Part shown: positions 44,807 through 52,394 of the stretch, one piece after another
Numbering within the stretch: the first letter of the stretch is position 1
Layout of the letters: each line of letters opens with the position of its first letter
Assembly (NCBI RefSeq): GCF_036013975.1
Contig: NZ_CP107904.1
Location: 4,775,001 to 4,839,000, forward strand
Length of the DNA: 64,000 nt
DNA from: Kitasatospora sp. NBC_00458
GTDB taxonomy: Bacteria; Actinomycetota; Actinomycetes; Streptomycetales; Streptomycetaceae
Direction: 5' to 3'
Notes under the pieces: model-generated
What the model was told of the DNA's origin: nothing
Seen by the model: only the letters and a program-made list of their open reading frames with translations
The model's database searches: none
Program-made: the position numbers and the translations under genes

Positions 44807-45190
44807 ATGGCCGTTCAGCTGAACCACACGATCGTTCCGGCGCGCGACGACAAGGAGTCCGCGCGCTTCCTCGCCGACATCCTGGGCCTCGCCGACCCGG
44901 TCTACAGCGAGCCCTTCCAGATCGTCCGGCTCAGCAACGACGTCGCCCTCGACGTCATGCAGGTCGACGGCCCGGTCCCCGCCGGGCACTACGCCTTCCT
45001 CGTCGACGACGCCGAGTTCGACGAGATCCTCGACCGGGTCCGGGCCCGCGGCCTCACCTACTGGGCCGACCCGTTCCACCGCCACCCCGGCCGCACCAAC
45101 GACTGGTTCGGCGGGCGCGGCGCCTACTTCGAGGACCCGAGCGGCCACAACCTGGAGATCATGACCCGCGCCTCCGACGCCGGCCGCTGA
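44807..45190 (+). CDS. VOC-family (glyoxalase/dioxygenase-like) protein
   Basis: A 127-residue single-domain VOC protein made of paired beta-alpha-beta-beta-beta modules: VQLNHTIVPARDDKESARFL, YAFLVDDAEFDEILDRVRARG and YFEDPSGHNLEIMTR. His and Glu at the usual metal positions (LNHTIV near 6, the final HNLEIM Glu near 118) are visible. It may be a ring-cleaving or isomerising enzyme, or a resistance protein. ATG 44807 follows GGAGGGAAG. It is controlled by the divergent TetR gene, by inference, and ends at a clear terminator. Confidence 0.85.
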   Translation: MAVQLNHTIVPARDDKESARFLADILGLADPVYSEPFQIVRLSNDVALDVMQVDGPVPAGHYAFLVDDAEFDEILDRVRARGLTYWADPFHRHPGRTNDWFGGRGAYFEDPSGHNLEIMTRASDAGR

Positions 45191-45241
45191 GTTCCGCCCC
45201 GCGTCCCCGCCCGTCCGGCCGCCGCGGCCCCGGGGGAGGCG

Positions 45242-45279
45242 GCGTCCGGGACCGCCCCGACGGCGGCGGTCCCGGACGC
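45242..45279 (+). terminator. Terminator of the VOC gene
   Basis: A perfect 15-bp stem (45242-45256 with 45265-45279) lies 52 bases after the stop, followed by CCTT. Confidence 0.8.
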
Positions 45280-45378
45280 CCTTGCCATGACGTACCGTCA
45301 GGACCCCTGCGGCGCCGACCTGACAGAGAGCGCAACCGGACGGGATTGCTCCGCCCGCGACCGGGTTAGCCTCCCGGC

Positions 45379-46725
45379 ATGATCGAGACCACAGGACCGG
45401 TGTACCGGCCGGGCGACGACGGCTACGACGCCCAGCGGACCGGCTACAACCTCGCGTTGGACCACCACCCCGCACTGGTGGTGGCCGCCGCCGACGCCGA
45501 CGACGTCGCGGCCGCCGTCCGGTACGCCGAAGGCCACGGCCTCGCCGTCGCCGTCCGCGCCACCGGCCACGGCATCTCCGTACCCACCGACGGCCAGCTC
45601 GTCATCAGCACCGCCGGGCTGAAGGGCGTCACGGTCGACCCGGCCGCCCGCACCGCGACCCTCGGGGCCGGCGTCCGCTGGCACGAGGTGCTCGCCGCCA
45701 CCGCGCCGCACGGCCTCGCGCCGCTCAGCGGCTCCAACCCCGACGTCGGCGCCGTCGGCTACACCCTCGGCGGCGGCATCGGCCTCCTCGGCCGCCGCTA
45801 CGGCTACGCCGCCGACCACGTCCGCCGCCTCGACGTGGTCACCGCCGACGGCCGGCTGCGCACCGCCACCCCCGACACCGAACCCGACCTGTTCTGGGCC
45901 CTGCGCGGCGGCAAGGACAACTTCGGCGTCGTCGTCGCCATGGAGATCGACCTCGTCCCCGTCGCCGGCCTGCTCGGCGGCGGCCTCTACTTCCCCGCCG
46001 AGTCCGCCTCCGCCGCGCTGCACGGCTGGGCCGAGTGGAGCCGGACCGTCCCCGAGGAACTCGCCACCTCCGCCCAGCTGATCCGCTACCCCGACCTGCC
46101 CGTGCTGCCCGAACCGCTCCGCGGCCGCTACGCCGCCGTCCTCCGGGTGGCCTGGAGCGGCCCCACCGGCGAGGGGGAGGACTGGATCAAGCCGCTGCGG
46201 GCCCTCGGCACCCCGCTCCTCGACACCATCCGCGAGCTGCCCTTCCAGGACGCCGGCACCATCCACCACGAGCCGCCGTTCGCGCACCCCGCGTACGACC
46301 GCAACAGCGCGCTGCGCGAGCTCGCCCCCGAGACCGTGGACACCGTCCTCGACGTCGCCGGGCCGGACGCCGACAGCCCGCTGATCGTCGAGATCCGCCT
46401 CCAGGGCGGCGCCTACTCCCGCGAACCGGCCGTGCCGAACGCGGTCGGCGGCCGCGACGCCGGCTACCTGGCCTTCTCCACCAGCCTGATCGAACCGGGC
46501 GGCCTCGACGCACTGCGCACCGCCCACCGCACCCTGCACGAGCGCCTGGGCCCGTGGTCCACCGGCGGCGCCTTCGCCAACTTCTTCGGCTTCGACGCCG
46601 CCGACCCGGAGACCGTCCGCACCGCCTACCCCGAGGCCGTCCACCGCCGGCTCGCCGAGCTCAAGGCGGTGTACGACCCGGGGAACCTCTTCCGCCTGAA
46701 CTTCAACATCCCGCCCGCCGTCTGA
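45379..46725 (+). CDS. FAD-linked oxidase, berberine-bridge-enzyme type
   Basis: A 448-residue oxidase. The PCMH-type FAD domain shows HHPALVVAAADADDVAAAVR, VRATGHGISVPTDGQLVIS with the histidine that usually carries covalent FAD (near 64), and GYTLGGGIGLLGRRYGYAAD (near 127-146). The second cysteine link found in bicovalent members is missing at that position. The BBE tail is YDPGNLFRLNFNI. It would oxidise an alcohol, phenol or sugar with oxygen. ATG 45379. It may be a late tailoring enzyme of the cluster or an independent gene. Confidence 0.88.
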   Translation: MIETTGPVYRPGDDGYDAQRTGYNLALDHHPALVVAAADADDVAAAVRYAEGHGLAVAVRATGHGISVPTDGQLVISTAGLKGVTVDPAARTATLGAGVRWHEVLAATAPHGLAPLSGSNPDVGAVGYTLGGGIGLLGRRYGYAADHVRRLDVVTADGRLRTATPDTEPDLFWALRGGKDNFGVVVAMEIDLVPVAGLLGGGLYFPAESASAALHGWAEWSRTVPEELATSAQLIRYPDLPVLPEPLRGRYAAVLRVAWSGPTGEGEDWIKPLRALGTPLLDTIRELPFQDAGTIHHEPPFAHPAYDRNSALRELAPETVDTVLDVAGPDADSPLIVEIRLQGGAYSREPAVPNAVGGRDAGYLAFSTSLIEPGGLDALRTAHRTLHERLGPWSTGGAFANFFGFDAADPETVRTAYPEAVHRRLAELKAVYDPGNLFRLNFNIPPAV

Positions 46726-46834
46726 CCGTCCGCGCCCCCCGCGTACCGTTTCCGCACGTCTTCTCGTCCACATTCCCCGGGTCCGGGCAACGGTTGGCGG
46801 CCGTCCCGGGCTCTGGGAGGGCGAGGAGGTGCTC

Positions 46835-47356
46835 ATGGGAGCCAAGAAGGCCGAGCGGGACTTCGAGTTCAACGCGTTCATGACCGGTGCCTGGCCACGC
46901 CTGATGCGGACGGCGTTCCTGCTGGCGGGGGACCGCTACCTGGCGGAGGACCTGGCCCAGACGGCGCTGGAGCGGACGTACGCGGCCTGGGGGAGGGTCA
47001 CCCGGGCCGACGAGCCGTACGCCTACGTGCGGCGGATCCTGATCAACGAACACGCCCGCCGGTTCCGGCGGAAGCCGCCCGAGCGGCTGGTCACCGCCGT
47101 GCCGGAGCAGGTCGGCCCGGACGGCTTCGCACAGCTCGACGACCGCGCCGCGCTCGTCGCGGCACTCGGCACCCTGCCGCCCGGGCAGCGCCAGGCGGTG
47201 GTGCTGCGCTACTGGGAGGACCTCAGCGAGTCCCAGGCCGCCGCGGCCATGGGCTGCTCGGTGGGCACGGTCAAGAGCCAGGCCTCGAAGGGGATCGCCA
47301 AGCTGCGCGAGCTCTCCTCACTCAACACCAGGACGAGCATCGGAGGTGCGGCGTGA
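46835..47356 (+). CDS. SigE-family ECF RNA polymerase sigma factor
   Basis: A 173-residue ECF sigma factor of the 'SigE family' subgroup. Region 2 spans FNAFMTGAWPRLMRTAFLLA, YLAEDLAQTALERTYAAWGR and YAYVRRILINEHARRFRRK. Region 4 spans LPPGQRQAVVLRYWEDLSES and AMGCSVGTVKSQASKGIAKL. ATG 46835 sits five bases after GAGGAGG; GTG 46829 is in frame but inside that site. It overlaps the next gene by four bases (GTGA), which points to a cognate regulator of its activity. The target promoters are unknown. Confidence 0.93.
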   Translation: MGAKKAERDFEFNAFMTGAWPRLMRTAFLLAGDRYLAEDLAQTALERTYAAWGRVTRADEPYAYVRRILINEHARRFRRKPPERLVTAVPEQVGPDGFAQLDDRAALVAALGTLPPGQRQAVVLRYWEDLSESQAAAAMGCSVGTVKSQASKGIAKLRELSSLNTRTSIGGAA

Positions 47357-48327
47357 ACCGTGACGAGACAGGGTCGGCCGGAGCGGTCGAGGGGGCGGAG
47401 GCGGTGGTCCGGGAGTTGTCCGGACTGGCGGGGACGGTGCGGATCGGCCCCGTGCCGTACGCCGCGGTCCAGGCCGGCGGGCGCCGCCGGGTGGTGCGGC
47501 GGCGGTCCCTGCTGACGGGGGTGATGGCGCTCGCCGTGGTCGCCGGGGTCGGCGGCGTCGCCGCCGTCAACGGCGGCGTCAACCCCTCCGCCGGGCCCGG
47601 GCCGCTGGCCGCGGCGTCGGCGCCCCTCGCCCCGGGGGCGCAGTCCGCGCAGGCCCCGGCCACCGCGGCCGGGCAGAGCACCGCGCCCGGGCAGACGGCC
47701 ACTCCCGCCCCCGCGGACCCGCTCACCCCCGTCCGGGTCCGGATGGCGTCGGGCACCAAGGACGGCAAGCCGTGGACCGCCTGGGCGGCCCTCTGGCCGG
47801 CCGTCTCCAAGGAGCAGGCCCTCCAGCAGGCCGAACTGATCTGGCAGGAGGACAAGGCGGCCGGCGCCACCGACTCCCCGCCCACCCAGGACTACGTCGA
47901 CCAGTACCGGCACGCCGGTCACGACCAGGTGGTCTTCTACCTGGTCATGGACGGCAAGCGGGTCTCGCGGTCCCAGCAGAGCGAGCAGCCCGCCCGGGGC
48001 GTCACCCCGTTCTGGGGCACCCCGCCGCCCGGCTCCACCCCGCCCGGCTGGGTCGACGACCTGTTCGGCGGCGTGGCCTTCCACGCGTGGGCCAAGAACG
48101 GCGCCGACGACCCGTTCTACGGCGCCCCCGCGGTGGGGTTCTTCCCGGTCGGCCCCGAGGCCGCCCGGGCCGAGGCGAAGTGGGCCGACGGCACCGTCAC
48201 CCAGCCGCCGATCGTCACCATCGGCGACTCCCCGGTCCGCTGGTTCGCCGTGGTCGGCGAGCCGGACTCCTACAAGGCCGCCCTCTACCGCGCCGACGGC
48301 ACCCCCTACGCCACCCAGAAGGGCTGA
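47353..48327 (+). CDS. Single-pass membrane protein, probable partner of the sigma factor
   Basis: A 324-residue protein. A cytoplasmic N-terminus of about 55 residues precedes one transmembrane helix (LLTGVMALAVVAGVGGVAAV). An extracytoplasmic Ala/Pro/Thr-rich linker and a C-terminal globular domain with repeated Trp and Tyr follow (WTAWAALWPAVS, HAGHDQVVFYLVMDG, DSPVRWFAVVGEPDSYKAAL). The GTG 47353 start overlaps the sigma gene stop. The topology is that of a transmembrane anti-sigma factor, although I see no zinc-binding HxxxCxxC motif. The partner role is inferred from coupling. Confidence 0.75.
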   Translation: MNRDETGSAGAVEGAEAVVRELSGLAGTVRIGPVPYAAVQAGGRRRVVRRRSLLTGVMALAVVAGVGGVAAVNGGVNPSAGPGPLAAASAPLAPGAQSAQAPATAAGQSTAPGQTATPAPADPLTPVRVRMASGTKDGKPWTAWAALWPAVSKEQALQQAELIWQEDKAAGATDSPPTQDYVDQYRHAGHDQVVFYLVMDGKRVSRSQQSEQPARGVTPFWGTPPPGSTPPGWVDDLFGGVAFHAWAKNGADDPFYGAPAVGFFPVGPEAARAEAKWADGTVTQPPIVTIGDSPVRWFAVVGEPDSYKAALYRADGTPYATQKG

Positions 48328-48485
48328 CCCGGCCGTCCGGGGCGCCGGGTGCGCGGATCCGTGGTCGGAGCGGCCCGCAGCCGCCCCGGGTACGGCCCCG
48401 CGCAGCCCGGCCGCCCCGGCCGCGCACCGCCGGGGACCGAGCCGCACCCACCCCCGGCAGCGCACGCAGAAGGCCCCGGAGAGCG

Positions 48486-49967
48486 CTTGGGTTCAAGGGG
48501 TCGTCGCAACACCACTTGGTTTTAGGTGGTGAGTAGATCACGTAGACGCTCGGCTGGGGTATCCCAGCCGAGCGTCTTGCGTGGGCGGCCGTTGAGTTCT
48601 TGGGCGACGTGTTCGAGGTCTTCGGTGCTGTGCGGGCTGAGGTCGGTTCCCTTCGGGAAGTACTGCCGCAGGAGCCCGTTCGTGTTCTCGTTCGAGCCGC
48701 GTTGCCAGGGTGAGGCGGGGTCGCAGAAGTAGACGGGCATGCCGGTGGCCATGGTGAACTGCCTGTGGCGTGCCATCTCGCCGCCCTGGTCCCAGGTGAG
48801 GGAGCCGCGCAGGTGGGCGGGCAGGGTCTGGATGGTGCGGACGAGGCCGTCGCGGACGGTCTCGGCGTCGTGGGCACCGCCCGGCAGGTGGACCAGCATG
48901 GTGTAACGGGTGCTGCGCTCGACCAGGGTGGCGATCGCGGAGCGGCCGCCCGCGCCGATGATCAGGTCCCCTTCCCAGTGACCGGGCACGGCCCGGTCCT
49001 CGACGTCGGCGGGTCGGTCGCTGATCATCACCATCGGGTCGATGAACCGCGGGGTGCGCCGCTCGGGGTCGCGGCGGGGTTTGCGGCGGGTCCGGCCGGA
49101 GCGGACGGCTGCCTGTACTTCCCGTTTCAGGCCGCCACGGGCCTGGAAATACAGCGCCTGGTAGATCGTTTCCACGCTCACCCGCATGCTCTCGTCGTCG
49201 GGATGCTCCGTCGGTAGAGCGTGGCAGATCTGTTCCGGTGACCACCGGACGCGCAGTCTGTCCTGCACGAAGCCGCGCAGTCGTCCCTCGCGCAGCAGCT
49301 TGCGCTCCTTGGGCCGGGGCCTGCGTGCGGCGGCCGCCCGGTGGGCCGCGTAGGGCTGGTATCCCTTGCTGCCCGAGTTCGCGTCGATCTCCCGCTTGAC
49401 CGTGCTCGCCGGCCGCCCCAGGGCCCGTCCGATCGCCCGCAACGACTGACCCAGCGCCTGGAGATCCCGTATTTGTTCGCGCTCGGCCAGTGTCAGGAAC
49501 CGCGGATGCAGTTGCTGTTCCAGGGCTTCCAGGCCCACTGGTGCTGTGGTCACGCCGCCCATCGTGACGGTCCCGGTGGTGTAGTCGACACGGCGGCCGT
49601 CGGTGTAGGTGCGCGTGGTGCGGGTCTTCTTGACGCCCCAGTCCCAGTCCTTGGCCGTGCGCTCGTTCACGCCGATCTGCCGGGCCGCCGCCCGGCGTGC
49701 GACACCGGCGGCCCGAAGCCGCTCGTACTCATCGCGACCGGGGTGCCGCCGCGGCAGGCGCACCGAGCTCTGTCCGGCCTTCCGGGCCCAGCCGAAGGCG
49801 GTGTTCCGGTTCATCCCCAGCTCACGCGCCACCACGGTCACGTTCCCCACGGCATCCAGCCGCGCAAGGAAACGCTCCCTCAACCCCGAAAGATCATCGC
49901 GTCCAACGCCCACGGTCCCCGCAACTCCCATCGATCACGGGTGTTGCGAGGACCGTTAGAACCCAAG
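48486..49967. mobile_element. IS30-family insertion sequence, 1482 bp
   Basis: The 28-base terminal inverted repeats (48486-48513 and 49940-49967 inverted) agree at 24 positions. Both begin CTTGGGTTC and end TCGCAACACC. The 3-base direct duplication GCG flanks the element (48483-48485 and 49968-49970). One transposase gene fills it. The element looks intact and potentially active. Confidence 0.85.
48522..49931 (-). CDS. IS30-family transposase
   Basis: A 469-residue transposase, a little longer than classical IS30 because of an extra N-terminal helix-turn-helix domain (ELGMNRNTAFGWARKAGQ; IGVNERTAKDWDWGVKK). The IS30 helix-turn-helix is FLTLAEREQIRDLQALGQSL and LGRPASTVKREIDAN. The DDE core is complete: Asp in GHWEGDLIIG, Asp in LTWDQGGEM, Glu in GSNENTNGLLRQYFPKG. 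ATG 49931. It reads leftward through the whole element. It was probably inserted recently because both ends and the duplication are clean. Confidence 0.96.
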   Translation of the reverse strand: MGVAGTVGVGRDDLSGLRERFLARLDAVGNVTVVARELGMNRNTAFGWARKAGQSSVRLPRRHPGRDEYERLRAAGVARRAAARQIGVNERTAKDWDWGVKKTRTTRTYTDGRRVDYTTGTVTMGGVTTAPVGLEALEQQLHPRFLTLAEREQIRDLQALGQSLRAIGRALGRPASTVKREIDANSGSKGYQPYAAHRAAAARRPRPKERKLLREGRLRGFVQDRLRVRWSPEQICHALPTEHPDDESMRVSVETIYQALYFQARGGLKREVQAAVRSGRTRRKPRRDPERRTPRFIDPMVMISDRPADVEDRAVPGHWEGDLIIGAGGRSAIATLVERSTRYTMLVHLPGGAHDAETVRDGLVRTIQTLPAHLRGSLTWDQGGEMARHRQFTMATGMPVYFCDPASPWQRGSNENTNGLLRQYFPKGTDLSPHSTEDLEHVAQELNGRPRKTLGWDTPAERLRDLLTT

Positions 49968-50108
49968 GCGAACTCTCCGGGGCCTTCCCAGTACGGTGGC
50001 GTTGGCGTCAACCGGTGCTCGTCGGAGCCGCGGTTCTTGGCAGGCCAAGGGTGAGCACATGCCGCTGATCCCAGCTGCTGTGACCGCGATCAACGCCGCG
50101 CTACGTCC

Positions 50109-50348
50109 CTACCGAGACCCCTCGCCGGTGCCGCACCATCCGCGGCCGGCTCGGGCATGGTGGTGCTGCCGCTCCAGCCGCCAGGTGCAGAGGTGGCAGG
50201 CCGCGAGTGTGATGGTCTCGCCTTCGACGGTGAGTGTGCCCAACTCGGCGACTTGGGTGACTTCCTCGCACTTGAAGTAGAACCCGGTCGTACAGGCGAA
50301 GCGGAGTCGGAACTCGGCGGGCGGGTTCCGGTTACGTCGTGGCTTCAC
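50109..50348 (-). CDS. Small Cys-rich protein at the end of the SerRS locus
   Basis: A 79-residue frame from GTG 50348, overlapping the end of the AlaRS-like gene by 17 bases. Four of its five cysteines are placed as FACTTGFYFKCEEV and ACHLCTW, which could hold a metal or disulfides; the fifth is in the tail. The tail RQHHHARAGRGWCGTG is basic. The middle (TQVAELGTLTVEGETITLAA) has beta-sheet periodicity and normal codon use. I do not recognise a family. The overlap and codon positions support coding, but it could be spurious. Confidence 0.5.
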   Translation of the reverse strand: MKPRRNRNPPAEFRLRFACTTGFYFKCEEVTQVAELGTLTVEGETITLAACHLCTWRLERQHHHARAGRGWCGTGEGSR

Positions 50349-51378
50349 GTTCCGTCGCTCCAGCTCGACCGAGGTAGGGGAGGGACATGGCGGAGGTGAC
50401 GTCGTGGCGGTGGATCTCGCGCTCGATGACGAAGGCGACTTCGGGCCACGGCAGGGCCATCGGTGAGGTGAGGTTCCAGAATGCGTGGCTGGACCGAACC
50501 AGGGCGCTGACTCCGAGAGGTGCGGCGTCGGCGGGAACGGCAGAGAGGATGCGGCGCAGTACGCCGCCGGCCCCTCGTACCGCAGGGGCGATGCCGCTTC
50601 CGACGAGCAGCGTCGCGGTTCGAACGGCGTCGAGCACGTCGGCGGCCACACCGGCCGTAGCGAAGCGGCCGAAGGCCAGTTCCCGCCAGGGGCGACGGGT
50701 CCGGGCCCAGGCCAGGCGCTCAAGGCCGGAGCCCAGGTCCACCGCCATGCAGCTGGGATCCGCGGCATTCCAGAGCAGGACGATGTCACCGATGGGAAGT
50801 TCCAGGTGCCGGAAGTGCACCGTGAGACCGCAGACTTCACGGCGTTGCCAGACGGCGTTGCGGCCGTGGATGGTGAGGTGTCTGGCGTGGAGGCCGATGC
50901 CGGACAAGAGCGTGAGCCAGTGGTCGAAAATCCCGGTGAACTCGGCCGGCCGAGTGACGGGTTCGATGCGCGAGATGTTGACGAACGAGGTGAGGAATCC
51001 CTCCCCCAAGGCGCCTACGTGGTCCCGCTCGCCGGTCAGTCGGACGACCGGCTGGGGGAGGTAGCCACGGCGGAAGACGTACGGCTTGCCGTCCTTGAGG
51101 AGGGGATCGAGCGCCTGGACGGCGGAGATCGTCAACTCGGTGTCCCGGCCCCACCGCATGGGCAGCGGTCTCGCGCGGGTGACGCCCGCCGCACGAAAGC
51201 CGCTGTCCAACTGCTGCAGCAGACCGCCCCACTGGAGCGGTCGAGTCGTCGGTCGGTACGGCGTCCCCCGGTCGCGGTGACGGATCTCGAAGCGGCCGGC
51301 GGCGCCGTGCTCGATCTCCCACTTCCGTCCGAGCCCGAGGAGGTCGAGCGGGCTCGACGGTGGGTCCGCGGTCAGCAC
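50332..51378 (-). CDS. AlaRS catalytic-core-like orphan protein (class II aaRS fold)
   Basis: GTG 51378 overlaps the glycosyltransferase stop and gives 348 residues. The segment WNAADPSCMAVDLGSGLERL (about 209-228) resembles motif 3 of alanyl-tRNA synthetase (DTGMGLER). Before it FDHWLTLLSGIGLHARHLTI and LTGERDHVGALGEGFLTSFV occupy the places of the activation-domain helices and motif 2. No tRNA-binding, editing or zinc domain follows, so at most it is a stand-alone activation core. It may activate an amino acid for a non-tRNA acceptor, or bind tRNA-like ligands. The similarity is weak and needs structure-based confirmation. Confidence 0.5.
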   Translation of the reverse strand: MLTADPPSSPLDLLGLGRKWEIEHGAAGRFEIRHRDRGTPYRPTTRPLQWGGLLQQLDSGFRAAGVTRARPLPMRWGRDTELTISAVQALDPLLKDGKPYVFRRGYLPQPVVRLTGERDHVGALGEGFLTSFVNISRIEPVTRPAEFTGIFDHWLTLLSGIGLHARHLTIHGRNAVWQRREVCGLTVHFRHLELPIGDIVLLWNAADPSCMAVDLGSGLERLAWARTRRPWRELAFGRFATAGVAADVLDAVRTATLLVGSGIAPAVRGAGGVLRRILSAVPADAAPLGVSALVRSSHAFWNLTSPMALPWPEVAFVIEREIHRHDVTSAMSLPYLGRAGATEREATT

Positions 51379-52394
51379 GGCCTGGTCGCCAGAGCCCGGA
51401 AGTGCCGCTCGGGGTCGAACCGGCTCAGCCCGATGGCCTGCACGGTCGGCGCGTCCAGTTCCAGACACCGCTCGATCGCAGTGGCGAGCACCAGGGCCGC
51501 GTCCTCGTCGTCGTGCTCAGGATCGGCTCTGGCAACGGCTCCGGTGCTCTCGCACAGAGCCGCCTCCGCACAGGTGCCGTCTCGCCAGCAGAGCGCGGCG
51601 ACGGGCGTACCGGCACGCAGGGACTCCCCGAACACGGCGGCGCCGGCCTCCACGTAGCTCCGTGCGCAGGTGTAGACGTAGACCGAGGCGTCGGAGAACG
51701 CGGCCGTCTTGGCCGCCCCTCCGACCTCACCGACCCAGCTGACGTGATCAGCCGCGAAGAGTGCCTCGTGACGGCGCACGTAGTCGTTGTCGAAGACCGG
51801 TCCGACGATGCGTATCCGCCGGCCGAGCAACTGGGCTGCGCGCACCGCGAGGTGCGGCGCCTTCTCCTCGTCGATCCGGCCGAGCCAGACGAGGTCGCGG
51901 CCGGGCCCGGCGGGCGGTTCGGCTTCACCGAGCCCGAGGTGGACCGCGTGCTCCAGCAGCGGCGTGTGGGCGGCGTACAGCCTCGCCATCTCGGGCGAGT
52001 AGCAGTAAAGCCGGGAGCGCTTCGCGTCGAAGGCGTCGGCGGCGTGCCGGAAGACCGGCGAGTGCTGGAAGGTCGCGACGTCGCAGTCGAGATCGGCCCA
52101 GACCCGACGCCACCCGGGGAGCGACGGGTACTCGTGTCCGACCACGAGCAGGTCGTAGCCGGTGGAACGCAGGTCACGAGTCTGCCGGGTACCCGGCTGG
52201 AGGTCCTCCAGGCGGACCGGGCGCAACGCCCAGTCGTCTGCGAGGTCGGTCCTCCAGCCGGGGCCGAGGAGGTGTACGTCGGCGCCTGCGGCTCGGGCGC
52301 CTTCCGCCACTGCCCAGAGCCAGCGTTCGATCCCGCCGTAGCCGACGGGCGGGAAGGTGTAGCTGCTGGGGAAGTCGCAGATGCCGACTAACAC
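51372..52394 (-). CDS. GT4-type glycosyltransferase
   Basis: A 340-residue GT-B enzyme. The N-terminal acceptor half has ICDFPSSYTFPPVGYGGIER, with the Gly-Gly-Ile-Glu acceptor loop, and the donor half has GRDLVWLGRIDEEKAPHLAV (near 165), GPVFDNDYVRRHE and VFGESLRAGTPVAALCWRDG (near 257), with the family's E-x7-E-like region. It starts at GTG 52394 directly after the SerRS stop. Its second codon is TTA, the rare leucine codon read by bldA tRNA in streptomycetes. The acceptor and sugar are unknown. It is coupled to the AlaRS-like gene downstream. Confidence 0.88.
   Translation of the reverse strand: MLVGICDFPSSYTFPPVGYGGIERWLWAVAEGARAAGADVHLLGPGWRTDLADDWALRPVRLEDLQPGTRQTRDLRSTGYDLLVVGHEYPSLPGWRRVWADLDCDVATFQHSPVFRHAADAFDAKRSRLYCYSPEMARLYAAHTPLLEHAVHLGLGEAEPPAGPGRDLVWLGRIDEEKAPHLAVRAAQLLGRRIRIVGPVFDNDYVRRHEALFAADHVSWVGEVGGAAKTAAFSDASVYVYTCARSYVEAGAAVFGESLRAGTPVAALCWRDGTCAEAALCESTGAVARADPEHDDEDAALVLATAIERCLELDAPTVQAIGLSRFDPERHFRALATRPC

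Larger units (their letters stand above)
48470..49986. terminator. Hairpin terminator split by an IS30 insertion
   Basis: The left arm AAGGCCCCGGAGAG (48470-48483) and right arm CTCTCCGGGGCCTT (49973-49986) are perfect complements. Removing the insertion and one copy of its GCG target duplication joins them through a CGAA tetraloop. It stood between two convergent units, the sigma-factor operon and the AlaRS-like operon. It is now separated by about 1.5 kb and presumably no longer folds efficiently. Confidence 0.8.

Noticed and set aside
48470-49986. The 14-base complementary arms as the true ends of the IS element
   Set aside because: Placing the ends at CTTGGGTTC gives a clean GCG duplication and conserved 28-base repeats. 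The outer arms then form a perfect hairpin with a CGAA loop when the element is removed, so they belong to the target.
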